A stretch of 64,000 nucleotides of DNA from Homalodisca vitripennis (Eukaryota > Arthropoda > Insecta > Hemiptera > Cicadellidae). Shown here in pieces: positions 11,511-22,169 of this stretch (the stretch's first letter is position 1; each line of letters opens with the position of its first letter). The position numbers and the translations under genes are program-made. Where the stretch lies: positions 1 to 64,000 of the forward strand of contig NW_025778935.1 in NCBI RefSeq assembly GCF_021130785.1, read 5' to 3'. The notes beneath the pieces are model-generated. The model saw only the letters and a program-made list of their open reading frames with translations. It had not been told where the DNA came from and ran no database searches.

Positions 11511-13720
11511 CTAAAAAGACTTTCTTCTTGACTTGACACTAGCAAAAACATCAATAATTCGGTCAAAATCTATTTTTCGGGCTCTGTCATTTTCAATAGA
11601 CAAAAGAGCCAAATCAGTGAGACGTTGTTGGGACATGGAGCTTCGCAGGTAGTTTTTGATGAGTTTTAATTTTGAGAATGATCTCTCTGCTTTGGCTACT
11701 GTCACAGGGACTGTGAGGTACATAAAGCATGCTGTTAGTACATCCGGGTAGGTTGATGCTAGGGAACTGTTTTCAATGAGTAGGAGATTTGCAACTTCTT
11801 TTACTTCTTTGAAATCCTTTAATTTGGATTGAAAAGCATTCCTTACTGATAAAATCTGAGCTTTGAACAATGGCGTTTACATCATCTGAAAATCTGCTTA
11901 CAAAATTATCAGCTTCACAACGCAGTTCTTCATCTGAACATGAGGCCAGGAAAGAAGGGGTGAACAATTTTATAGGCATCAATCACTTGCTTCATGCCTT
12001 TAAAACGGTTGTCAATTTGTGACACTATAGTATCAACCATTGGGAAGAATATTGTCACTCTGAAATTGCTTTTAGGATCTGTCAGTCTTTGGTCTTCACA
12101 AAGTTCATCAAAGTGCTTTTTTACCTTTCTTGCACGTTGGCCAATAAATTCATGGGTAATCGTAATCCCCCATTTTGAACATACTTCTTCTGCTTCACTA
12201 CAGACTTCTTCAAAGGACCAACGAAGTTCGGTTACTTTCAATAAAGCATTGCCTAGGAGATCGTACGCTGTCATTAAATCAATAGATTCCGTTTGCAAGG
12301 ATTTTGAGGCAATGTTTATTTCCCCTAATATTTTGCACTGGACAGTCAAGAGCAAAACAAAACTAAAAGATTCTAACCTTTTTTTGAGCCCCTCAGCTTC
12401 ATTCCTTTCCTTTGGCTTTTTGCTTGTCAAAATTATTTTATTTAAGGCTTTTCATTACATCACCGAACCTTTCCTTTAAAGCGTACACAGCTTCATATCT
12501 CCCTGCCCAACGTGTAGGGTTTAAAGTCTTTAATGTTACCTTGTCTTTAGGAACAGGAGCCTTCGGATTCTCTGTACAACCAGAAACGACCTTTTAGTTC
12601 TTGCCACCGAAACAATGCTGTGGCCAAAAAAACTGTAAATATTTTGCACCGTCTCAAAAAATTGTGCTATTTTTCGATTGCATTCAACGGCATCTTTAAG
12701 AACCAGATTCAAATTATGGGCTGGCACAGTGAATGAAATAGGCATGGGGTTGCAAGTTCTCGGATTCTCTTTTGTACTCCATTATACACACCACTCATGA
12801 CCGATGCACCATCGTATCCTTGTCCTCTGCATTTTTGTTATGTCAAGGCCTTTTTCTGAAATTGATTTTATGATGACGTCTTCTAGCCCCGAAGCGGTTT
12901 GGTCAGTAACTGCTGTGAAAGATGTAAACGTTTCACAAATTCTCAACTCACAAGGTTTTCCGAGTTGGTCATGGTCAATCTTTACATAGCGAAAAAACTT
13001 CGCTTAGCTGATCTACTTTACTTACATCTTGTGTTGTGTCGTAAATTATGGAGAAAAAAGGCGCACTCAAAAGCTCTTCTTTAATTCCACTAAGCACTTC
13101 ACTAGCCATCAGAGAAATAATTTCATTCTGAATTGTTGGACTGAGATAATTAACAGTACCACTTGGCCTTGTAATTAGATCTTCTAGGATAGTGTCATAT
13201 TTTGACAGCAATTCAATCAATGATAGAAAATTACCTTTATTTCTATCAGTGATATGCCAACTGTCCTCCACGAAAAGGAAGGTTGCATGTTGCCAACATA
13301 AGGGAGACATCTAAGACCCTCTTCAAAACTTTCCTCCAAAAATTCCGCTCCTCCTTCAAACCTTTTTCTAGTGCATCGTCTATTGAGCCATGACGTCGCC
13401 ATTGCTCATAAAACCAAGCAGGAATCAGCATGGTGCTGTGAATTCTCATGTGTCTTTATGCGATCAGACCAAATGTTTCCAGTCCCTTAATCCTGAATCC
13501 CATCCTCCTACAGGTCCTTTCTGGGGAAACAACCAGCAAGGTTGGCAATAAACACAATCCAATTTGGACGAATAGCACAACCAAGTTCTTTTCAGTTTGA
13601 GCCCAGACTTTGACTTCAGGGTAAAATAATTGTCTGAAAAAGGACCTACCTTGTTTTTCCATCATATGGAAATGGGCCAACTGGTTGATAGGGTCCTAGT
13701 CCTAATTCAATATATTCGTT
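11511..13720 (-). pseudogene. Outer hAT transposase, main exon, broken
   Basis: Minus-strand ZMYM1-like hAT transposase in fragments. N to C: GLGPYQPVGPFPYDG near 13690; a TTF-type zinc finger at about 13500-13640 with LDCVYCQPCWLF and WDSGLRDWKHL; KTHENSQHH; SIDDALEKGLKEERNFWRKV and MLATCNLPFRG (about 13270-13370); YDTTQDVSKVDQLSEV (13000-13060), the catalytic D region; MPISFTVPAHNLNLVLKDAV (about 12700); QIDNRFKGM (about 12010); and VPVTVAKAERSFSKLKLIKN (about 11700), the C-terminal hAT dimerisation motif, stop at 11511. Stops and shifts separate the blocks (around 12440-12530, 12745-12975, 11930). It would cut and paste the element in the nucleus if intact; this copy cannot. Confidence 0.88.
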
Positions 13721-14040
13721 TTTTCACCTCTAGATCGATGATCTGGTCTGGAAAATGGGGTTTTCTCCGGTGTTTAATTAAGTTTCATTAATTTTATTCG
13801 TCCGGCTACATTCCACCTGTAAGTAGATTGCAATGCATTAGTATTTTTTTCTTACAAACATGATCATAACAATAGGGACTTACTGTAATTCCATGTTTAC
13901 ATGGAAGTAATACTGTTTACTTCTATGTAAACCATGGAATATTTTATCGTAGGGATTCCATGTTTAGGGCGATAAAACAGCATATGTTGTTATGTTGAAA
14001 AATATAATATAAGTATTCTGTACTTGGCATGTCTACTTAC

Positions 14041-14210
14041 TTGATCATTTACGCCGATCAGTTCACTGCTTGACGTAGGACTTGTTGGAGGTTTGGCACA
14101 ATTTTCTTGTTGATGCCCTAGCCCTAGGCATGTTACTTCTTCATCAATACTTTCTTCAGCGTTATCTTGAGCTGTAACTTCCTCTTCAATCTCATTTCCT
14201 GGGACTGAGG
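14041..14210 (-). CDS. Outer hAT transposase, candidate internal exon 2
   Basis: Minus-strand open block bounded by an acceptor TTTATTGCAG (14220-14211) and a donor GTAAGT (from 14040). It encodes an acidic, low-complexity stretch (PGNEIEEEVTAQDNAEES, then a serine/proline-rich part ending near LIGVNDQ). Such an acidic N-terminal linker before the TTF finger is common in this transposase group. The splice sites are read directly; their use is inferred. Confidence 0.55.
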
Positions 14211-14279
14211 CTGCAATAAAAAAATAGCAAGTCAAAATAACATTAAGTTACATATAACATATAATTTAAAGCCAATTTT

Positions 14280-14356
14280 AATAACATTGTAAAGATATAA
14301 TAAAATATATAAAATATATAAAAATATATAAAAAATATATAAAAAAATATAAAAAG
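14280..14356. repeat. AATAT repeat with lengthening A runs
   Basis: Within the transposase intron, successive ATATAT units are separated by A runs of 4, 4, 5, 6 and 7 bases in order, then 5. Confidence 0.7.
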
Positions 14357-14814
14357 AGTAGATGCATGGCCTCATAAATAATGAATGTGCAAGCGAGTGT
14401 GGTGCATTTTTTACATCATATTATCACAAAAAGATATAAAATTACTATGATAGATATTCATGCTGTGCTGCTGTGCATGTATAAACAAATAAAATACCTA
14501 CACAGAAAGAAGTAGAAACCAAAGGAATCATAAAAATCACATAAAAAATTAAATGACCACTACACAATAGTAGGGTAATATGTAGCCTATATATGACTAG
14601 TGATAAATTCACAAACAAACATTGCTTATTAGATTAGAATAGATTGCAGTCTGAGTCAGACACAGTGGTCTAAACTCAATCAAACATCCAAACTCTAGTT
14701 AAATTTTAACACAGTTAATTTTAACATAGTTAAATTTTAAGATATTAATTATATAGTTATTGGCCAAGCTAATTAATTAGGCCTAAATACCGTATCTAAA
14801 TTCAAACCACTCAC

Positions 14815-14978
14815 CAATTATTGGTCTAGTTTCAGTACTAGATGTAGATGTGATATTAGCACTTTTAGTTGTAGTAGTACTACCAAGCAGATAGGGTGGA
14901 AGAACACTTTGAAGCATCCTCTTCTCTTTTCTTCTTGTCTTGCCTTTTCTTTGCCCCACTTTGATAGCTTCTTTTCAT
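14815..14978 (-). CDS. Outer hAT transposase, first exon
   Basis: An ATG at 14978 (minus) opens MKRSYQSGAKKRQDKKKREE, which closely resembles the lysine/arginine-rich start of ZMYM1-like hAT transposases and is why this start was chosen. After D-A-S-K the frame meets a stop, but a one-base shift gives MLQSVLPPYLLG and a serine/threonine-rich run to a donor GTGAGT at 14814. The basic start could act as a nuclear localisation signal. The inner hAT lies 180 bp upstream, in the expected promoter or 5' leader. Confidence 0.6.
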
Positions 14979-15150
14979 TTTAACAAATACAAGAATAAGA
15001 ATACAAAATTGTATAACACTTTAACGCCGTAACAAACGAGTAACGGACGAACGCCAAAACGTCAGTTTTTTGGTGTTAGTTTACCATCAACATAACATAA
15101 CCTTATCCGGGCTGTCTGTCACTAGCTCACTAGTCGTAGTCACTCTCACT

Positions 15151-15158
15151 GTCGTCTG
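15151..15158. repeat. Target-site duplication GTCGTCTG, left copy (inner hAT)
   Basis: GTCGTCTG is repeated exactly at 19631-19638, just outside both ends of the inner element. Confidence 0.95.
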
Positions 15159-15306
15159 CAGTGTTGCCAATCCACTTTTGGAAAATTCCCACCAGTACCT
15201 GAAAAAAATACCACCTATGAGCCCAAATTACCACCTTGCTTTAAAAGTATATTTAGGCTACTAAAGTGTGTTATCGACATCGTATGACAGTCTATATTTG
15301 TAAATG

Positions 15307-15385
15307 CAGGGTGTCTACCAAACTGAACATATAAAATTCCCTGACTTTTCCAGGTTTTCTAGGTTAGACACTCTTAAATGGCTTA
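15307..15385. repeat. Possible tiny MITE inside the inner hAT
   Basis: It starts CAGGGTGTCTACC, contains AAATTCCCTGACTTTTCCAGG-like text, and ends near TTAGACACTCTTA, an imperfect inverse of the start (8 of 11). This resembles a common insect hAT-derived MITE. No clean target duplication was found. Confidence 0.35.
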
Positions 15386-16283
15386 ACGAGCAGGATTTTT
15401 TATTGCATTGAATATGGTTGATTTTAGAGCATAATATCATAACTTATATTGTAAAAAAATTAACTTTTTACTTTTTTACAGAGACAATTTGCATGAAAAA
15501 GTTAGTTTCAGAAAAACAAATTTAACTTTCAATGAGCTTGGATCCATGCCAAAGTTTTTAAATAGAAACTTGTAAACTGATAAAGCAGACATTAATCATG
15601 CAATCCTGCTGTGATTCAAAGAAGGAGTAAAGGAATATAATATGTAAATGACTTCTAAAATCTCACTGTCAACCAGCTAAGCACAGGCTTTAGGTTTGAA
15701 CATACTATAGGCCTACAAAGTATTATTTTAGGAAAGGCCTACCAAAACCAAACATGCAAGGTTAAGCAAAAATACTTACAACACTCTTTCATGATATCCT
15801 ACCTCCAAAATAGGTTGTTTACTGATGTACAGTTTAATAAATTTGTATGATAAATCACATGAACTGTTATGTGTTGTTCTAAAAAATCCACTTTTTTCCT
15901 TTAACTCAACTTGTAGCTTTATGGAAAAAATTACACTAGATCACTGTTTTTAAATGTGTTAACCACAATTTTTTAATGTCAGGCAAAGTGCTAGGCACAC
16001 ATAGTCTTGAAATTAAAACCTTAGAAGGCTAGCATTACCATGATGTGTTTAGCCTACTCTATAACTCAGGTTCAAATATTTATTTATATATAAATATATA
16101 TATATATAATATACACACAAAATTTATTTCACAATATATCACTTGATGACCAAAATATGAATCACAATATATTTGGCTATATTAACACAGTTTTAGTTTT
16201 TTTTAAAAGCCAAATAATAATAATAAGGCCTAATTTCTTATTGCCATATATTTCTTGTGAGCATTTCCTTGGTAGGTTCAAAT

Positions 16284-18573
16284 TTAAACACATCCACCGC
16301 TATTTCGGATTCCTTCCCTTGTACCCATCAATGAAACGACTGTTTCTGTTTTCAATTTGTTTCTGTCATTGGTTTTGCAATGCTTCAGTTCACTGAATAT
16401 TCGTTCGACAGATGAATTTGAAAATGGCAGTATAAAAAGTAAGTTAAACACTTTTTTGTATTTCTGTAAACATAGCATCTCCAGCGACTGTCTTTAGACT
16501 GAATACAGCCTTCCAATATTGCATAGCAGACTCATTTGCATCAAGTTTATGCTCTTTGAAGTCTAGCAAAGCATGACTTTTTTTCCCACTGATTGTCGAG
16601 TTTTTTGGACATCAACAACTTTCTTCAGAACGGGAAATCTGTTAATGACATGAGCCAAAGACCTTACTTTGAAGGTTTGGGCACTTTTTGGCTCCAAGAC
16701 ACTGAGGACATCAAAAACTTCATCAGAAAAATCAAATCTAGATTTGATTTGTGTGACCAATTCCACATAGAAGCTTAAAATACTTTTTAAGAAAACTTCA
16801 ATATCTTTCTTTTCTGCATTTTTCTTTAATTCATTAAATGTTTCTGTTGCCTGAATGCCTAAATATATTTGTTCTAATTGCAGGAAATGACGGGGGTTTG
16901 AATGCTCAATGGACATGATGGGTGTATTTTTAATGTAGTTTAAGTCCATGTAGTTTGTACACAGATCTTGAAGCATCTTGTGAACCTCTGGTCGCAATCT
17001 ATGGAGAAGTGGTGTTTCGGATTGGAACATTACATTAAAATCTGTTAGCATACCAAGAACATAAGACATAAACTCCAAGTATAAGTAGATAAATTGGTTG
17101 TTCATAGCAGCTAACATGCTATCCACTGTGTTTGACGGGTCTTCGACAGAAGCGGTCAGCAGGTAGGCCTTCAACGGTTGAAATTGTTCAATCACTCTGT
17201 CAACGCAAGATTTTAATGACAGCCATCTTGTTACTGCTGGTGATAGTATTTTGTGGATTTCCTCTTGAAAAAACTCTTGGAACTGTACAAAGGCAGACTG
17301 TCTCCCAAAACTTCTGCTGAAGTGAGCCCCAAGATTTCGGAGCAAATCCTCCACTGTCTTTGGTAACTTCATACATGCTTTACTTGCCGCCAGGTGGATC
17401 ATGTGGCAAGAACACTTGACACATGCAATGTGAGGGATTTCTATTTTCAAAAGTGAAAAAACCGAATGATGCTGCCCCACCATCACATTACATGTGTCAG
17501 AACTAAATCCCACTAAGTTTTCAATGGGTATATTTTTTGATTTCAGCGAGTTCATCATACCAGTGAATAATTCATCAGCAGTGCTAGATTTGACTTCAAA
17601 CATGTCAAATAAATTAGTTTTTGGCGTTCCAGTTACATCATCAATATAGATAACTGTGAGGGCACATTGATTAACCGATGCCTGATCCGTTGTCTCATCC
17701 ATGATCAAGGAGAAAAACGATCCTGGTGCCCTTAGTTTTTGGTAAATCAATTCCATGAATGCGGGACCTAAGGCTTTTTTAATCACAGTTGTTGTTTTAG
17801 TGCGTTTCATACACAGTTTAGCAGCAATTTCTGAGTCCGGAAAGACCGATTTGCACAGCGGAATCAATGTATCCATCAGCGAAAAGGGCAGGTTGTTGGT
17901 TGCAATTAGGCCGGCTAATTTTAATTCTGCTCGTTTGACACTTTTATCTGTTGTAGTTCTTTGAACAATTTTTTTTTAAGTCTTTGTTAGTGGCTATCTC
18001 CTTGATTAATTTTAGGTGCTTGAGGGACTTTCCATGACGCACAATCTCTGTTTTATGCGCCCCCATGACTGCATCACAGACACTACAATATGCCATGTCT
18101 TGTCCGGTTCTTTCTTTGACTTTTTTTTGTAGCCAGTTTTTGAACTGGGGGTCATTCAACCAGTTTGAATTGAATTTTCTTTCTTTTTTACTAGGCCTAA
18201 TGGTGGCAGTATGGGTAAACCTAGACACAATTTTAGGCCTAGCAGCAGTTTTTGGTTGGGTGGTATTTGAAGTTGAGTGTACGGCTAGGTCTGTATCAAG
18301 CTCAGTTTCCTTGCTACTAGCAGCAATATTAACCTGGTCCTCCTCACTAGAGCTTTGACCTAATGGTTCTGGATCATCTGGATCTATTCCTAAGTCTTCG
18401 TACTCCATTGGGATTGCAAGAGACATTGAACTAGGCCAAATAGATTTTTTGCTCGATTCACCATGTGAGCTTTCTACAAACGACTTGCTCTGTCTACTTT
18501 CATCATCTTTGTCTTTTTTCTCATCTTCATCTTTCTTAGGCTTAGGCCTACCTTTAATAATAAACTTATCCAT
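16284..18573 (-). CDS. Inner hAT transposase, near-complete, three frame breaks at homopolymers
   Basis: Starts at ATG 18573 (MDKFIIKGRPKPKKDEDEKK), a lysine/acid-rich leader. Then comes a BED-like zinc finger at residues about 162-187 (Y-C-S-V-C ... H-G-K-S-L-K-H) before a break in T9 at 17969-17977. The second block (17876-16563, 437 aa) holds SLIMDETTDQASV with the first catalytic Asp, VGFSSDTCNVMVG with the second, a C-x-C-H-M-I-H-L-A segment and the conserved TRWLSL. A break in T7 (16578-16584) precedes SHALLDFKEHKL; another in T6 (16452-16457) precedes ILPFSNSSVERIFSELK, the hAT dimerisation motif, stop 16284. Total about 760 aa, normal for a ZBED/SCAND3-like hAT transposase. It would bind the termini and excise and insert the element in the nucleus. 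Listed as CDS because all breaks are in homopolymers and may be sequencing errors. Confidence 0.88.
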
Positions 18574-18875
18574 CTTAGTAACTTAAGTTAGTCCAATTAG
18601 AGATTCATGTCAATAAAGCTAGTTCAAAGTTAGATGGATTGTAAATGGAAAATGTAAATTAGTTAGGCCAACACTAACTATAGTTAGGTGATGTTTAGTT
18701 AAGCTTAGGGAAAACAATTATGAAGCAGAGCAGATAGGCTAGTAGTAGGTATTACAAAGCATAAATAGGACTAGGTCGTTACCTAGCTATAGGCCCCTAA
18801 TCATATTTACAAAACAAATGATTTGTATGAACTTAAAGCAGCAAAGCTAGCTCTCAAAAGTGTCATCTACACTCT

Positions 18876-19045
18876 AAAAATAATAGTCCAAGAAGAAAAA
18901 TAGCATTGCAAAAAAGAGATCTACGTTCTTAAGTTATATGCACTATAAAATAATGGTCCAAGGGGAAAAGATTGGCCAAGCACTACTAACAGTTATGACA
19001 TGAACACAATAAAAATAATGGGCTAGTCCGAGAAGAAAAAATATT
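18876..19045. repeat. Internal direct repeats in the 5' leader of the inner hAT
   Basis: Three copies of an approximately 22-bp block of the form AAATAAT-G-TCCAAG-GAAAA occur near 18880, 18948 and 19012, about 65-70 bp apart. They lie between the transposase start and the right terminus. Confidence 0.5.
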
Positions 19046-19630
19046 GCTACATTTTTGTAGCCTATACCTTGGCCACAGTCTACACAATTTCACTACATAC
19101 TTTACTATTCTAGGTCCACGGATTAAAATGCACGATAAAGAAAACTTGAAATCTTACGTATCTTGGAAAAACGTACTTAACTAAAGCCAACTCACACGGC
19201 TATGAAATCTTATCATCCATTAAACTGATCAACTTATCTCAACTGAATAACTTCACTAGAAGAAATAAGAAAATAGAAACCAAAATTCAAGAGAAGAAGA
19301 ACACTAACACTATTACTAACAGCATAGACTAAATATCCCTGGTGTTGTTGTTATCATAGACTAACTATGCCAACCGTCAATTTCTATCTTAGCATAGAGT
19401 ATTAAAAACAACAACAATCTGAATACATATTGTAATATTATATCGATTGAATGTGTTGAATGGGAAATCAATCAGGTTACCTGAAAGCGGAATTCTCAGT
19501 GTTCGTTGTTTTCCCTAATTAATTTAAAGTTACCACCAATTTACCACCGGGGCAAAATTACCACCTGAAATACCACCGAGACCTTAAATTACCACAAAAT
19601 GTGGTAATTACCACCCGATTGGCAACGCTG

Positions 19631-20044
19631 GTCGTCTGTCAGCTGTGGCAGAGGCAGTCGGCAGACGGAGCCGTCTACGTCACGTCGACGTCAGGACGAG
19701 TTTATTACTGTTGGGGATGGGGGAGTAAGGTGAACTAAAAGTGCAAACTGCATTTCTTTAATTGCGTAACAACTGACAGGCTGATTGATAGTCTGTCTAT
19801 TTTTGTTACGAAATCTCTGTGAGAACAATATCTGTCCATTATTTTATATTGAAAAGCTGTTTAAATATTTTTTTTATAAAGACATTTTGATGATTCGATG
19901 AAATATCCCTACGACCCTACAGTAATCAATAAATTTCACATAAACTTTAATTTCATTTTCAATTTTTCCACCTTCATTTGGGGCCCCCCCTGGCCGGGGG
20001 CCCCGGGGCAATGCCCCGGTTGCCCCAGCCTAGCTACGGGCCTG
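19631..20044. other. Right terminal region of the outer hAT
   Basis: Non-coding. It starts with the second copy of the inner hAT duplication and ends with the outer hAT GC-rich subterminal block and terminus. A CpG-rich stretch at 19655-19705 (with GACGTCGACGT-like text) could belong to the promoter of the minus-strand transposase. Confidence 0.5.
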
Positions 20045-20052
20045 GCTGTGAC
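20045..20052. repeat. Target-site duplication GCTGTGAC, right copy (outer hAT)
   Basis: Exact match to 10805-10812. Confidence 0.95.
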
Positions 20053-21000
20053 CTATTTATCTATCTGAGAATAGTTTCTTTCAGCTGGAGAGAGCGTACG
20101 TGACGCATAAGATACAGAATGTTTAACGCCTTCTTCTTCAATGATACTCAATACACAACGCAGCCCCATTGAGCTTGCATCCACCGTTAATACGGCTGGC
20201 ATATTCGGTTCATAATGCGCTAATATTGGCGCATTTGTAAGGTATTCTTTGACTTTATTAAAAGCATATACACAATTCTAATCAAAAAACAAAAGGCACA
20301 TCCTTACTCAAAAAATCGTACATAAGAATCAAAACTGTGATTAAATTTTGTAAATATTTACCATAATACTGAACTAAACCATAAGGCTTTTTACTTGTGT
20401 TGCACTGTTAGGAATTGGCGCTTCAACAATAGCTTTTGTTTAGAATTACTAGCATGCAAGTCATCCTTATCAATACCAAACCCAAAGTAACCTTTTTTTG
20501 CGAGAAGGTTATTTTATTCTTTGTTTACTATAAACTCGTTCGAGGAAAGGCGTTTACAAACTTCTCTTAGTCTTTTAACATGTTTTCGTTATCAGGAGCA
20601 GATATCAGTACATCATCTAGAAAACATGCCACTTTCTGGTAACTCCTGTAGTGTTTGTTCAGTTACTTTATGAAAAATGCTAGGCCCACGGTTAATCCCA
20701 TAAGGCAAACGCTTATAACAAAAACAAACCCTTAAGTGTAGATATAGTACATAAATTTTGTGACTGGGCCTAATTTGAAATACATGTAAGCTGACTTAAA
20801 TATATTTTACTAAATCTTTCACCTCTTCGTAATTCAGTAAACAATGTGTAACATTCCACTTCTAAATTTTTTTCAGTAATCCACAATCTCCACAAATTTT
20901 AACAGATCAACATTTAAAAAACACAGCTACTATTGGAGTTGCATACCCACTACTATTAACTGTACATTACACATCCGATTTAAACTCAACGTTGCAATTC
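20053..21000 (-). pseudogene. Gypsy A reverse transcriptase and RNase H, N-terminal part
   Basis: Minus-strand reading shows the RT catalytic motif FLDDVLISAPDNE (FLDD at 20623-20612), then KRLREVCKRLSS, KKGYFGFGIDKDDLHAS, KVKEYLTNAPILAHYEPN, LTVDASSMGLRCVLS (the RNase H Asp), and SPAERNYSQIDK running up to the hAT boundary. Order and spacing are those of Ty3/Gypsy pol. Shifts and stops lie at about 20240-20400 and 20700-20900, so no protein can be made. RNase H continues at 10812. The catalytic Asp pair of the RT is kept. Confidence 0.85.
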
Positions 21001-21014
21001 AGAACCTACCTTGG

Positions 21015-21330
21015 CCTTCAAGGTGAATGTGTAACGGCTTAAGATTACAACATTTTGATTTGGCACTTTCTTTAAGTTTAAGCTTAATTGGATCACCCTC
21101 ATACTCTCCCAATTTATCATTTAAACATCTCAGTAAAATAATACTATTGGCCTTATAACGAGTACAATCTACCTTATCCTTCAAGGTGAATGTGTAACGG
21201 CTTAAGTTTACAATATTTTGATTTGGCACTTTCTTTAAGTTTAAGCTTAATGGGATCACCCTCATACTCTCCCAATTTATTATTTAACATCTCAGTAAAA
21301 TAATATTATTTACATTATTAAAAATAAACA
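21015..21330. repeat. Tandem duplication, 163-bp period, inside Gypsy A pol
   Basis: The block starting CCTTCAAGGTGAATGTGTAA at 21015 recurs at 21178 with about 95% identity over at least 140 bp. The minus-strand reading (GEYEGDPIKLKLKESAKSK) is likewise duplicated. It lies between protease and RT and is probably a local slip or unequal exchange. Confidence 0.85.
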
Positions 21331-21579
21331 ATTCCTCATTTTCGACATGTTTACAACACCAAAACAATTTCGGTATTATAACGAGATTTATACTCCCAAT
21401 GATTGAAGTCACGGCCTATAAGCTGATGAGCACCATTTTCAACATAAATCAAGTTTAGTTTTTACATTTTATAGGCTACTGATACCTGACCATGTCTAAC
21501 GGAACAATGGACTCATTAGTATATGAACTAAGTGATAATCGGCTGGTAACAGTTTAAGTGAATTTAATTTACGTTAATA

Positions 21580-22167
21580 AAAATCTTTATTACACACACT
21601 CGCGCTACTTCCAGTATAAATCTCCATGTTTACATTGTGGCTCTCAACTTGAAATTCCCGCCTAATAAGCTCAACTCTTGAAGAATTTAAATTGATTGAT
21701 TAAAAAAATTAGATTTAGGCTTTTCTAAATTTGCTTCTGTTTTTTCGACTGAAATAAATGTGCTATGCCATCTAAGTTTGCATAATTACATTCAACTCAA
21801 TTGACTTTAACATCACTTACATAATTATGTTTACTACATTAATTTTGAAAAGTTTTGGAGTTACCTTGCCCTTGTATACATACAGGACCAATGTGGTTTC
21901 ACTTAACGCATTTCTTGCATATACACCCACGCAACAGTATTTAACGACAATATATCCAATTTTACCACAACTAAAACACTTCACATGTCTGATGTTACTG
22001 TTGGTCCTCACACGTGGATAGTAGATGTGGATACTCCTGCTTCCCTGTCGTGGTTTGTGCTGCTGTGAACTGTCCTCGGGGTTCCGACATTGTGACGGCG
22101 CAATCCGCTCCAACTGTCCCGCACTACCCACGCTGTCAGCTGCCACCAACACAGACGAATTTTTCAA
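21580..22167 (-). pseudogene. Gypsy A gag end (zinc knuckle) and protease
   Basis: The open minus-strand stretch 22167-21817 encodes a basic linker (QQHKPRQGSRSIHIYYPRV) and a CCHC-like knuckle, CFSCGKIGYIVVKYCC. Here the His and the last Cys of C-x2-C-x4-H-x4-C are both Tyr, so zinc binding is unlikely. Further on (about 21630-21604) the aspartic protease block reads MEIYTGSSASV, with Tyr in place of the catalytic Asp of D-T-G. Both substitutions mark this copy as dead regardless of frame. Confidence 0.75.
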
Positions 22168-22169
22168 TT

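Larger units (their letters stand above)
15159..19630 (-). mobile_element. Inner hAT transposon, 4,472 bp
   Basis: It starts CAGTGTTGCCAATC and ends in GATTGGCAACGCTG, 14-bp inverted termini with one mismatch, flanked by a perfect 8-bp duplication. Subterminal TACCACC repeats are conspicuous: five clear copies plus a variant in the right 125 bp and two near the left end, candidate transposase-binding sites. It sits in the 5' leader of the outer hAT, in the same orientation, so it is the youngest layer of the nest. Confidence 0.95.
10813..20044 (-). mobile_element. Outer hAT transposon (Tip100/ZMYM-like), 9,232 bp with nested insertion
   Basis: The left end starts CAGGCCCGTAGCTAGGC and the right end is its exact 17-bp inverted complement. 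Both ends are flanked by GCTGTGAC. GC-rich subterminal blocks (GGCCCCGGGGCA, GGGGCCCCCC) occur within 60 bp of both termini. The transposase runs on the minus strand. Removing the inner hAT (15159-19630) and its duplication leaves about 4.75 kb. The terminal sequence and transposase type fit the hAT-Tip100 branch (family knowledge). It interrupts Gypsy A RNase H, so it is younger than Gypsy A. Confidence 0.95.

Noticed and set aside
11994..12479. 161-codon plus-strand open frame
   Set aside because: Antisense shadow of the outer hAT transposase, whose minus-strand reading has clear family motifs.
18065..18358. 97-codon plus-strand open frame
   Set aside because: Antisense of the inner hAT transposase N-terminus.
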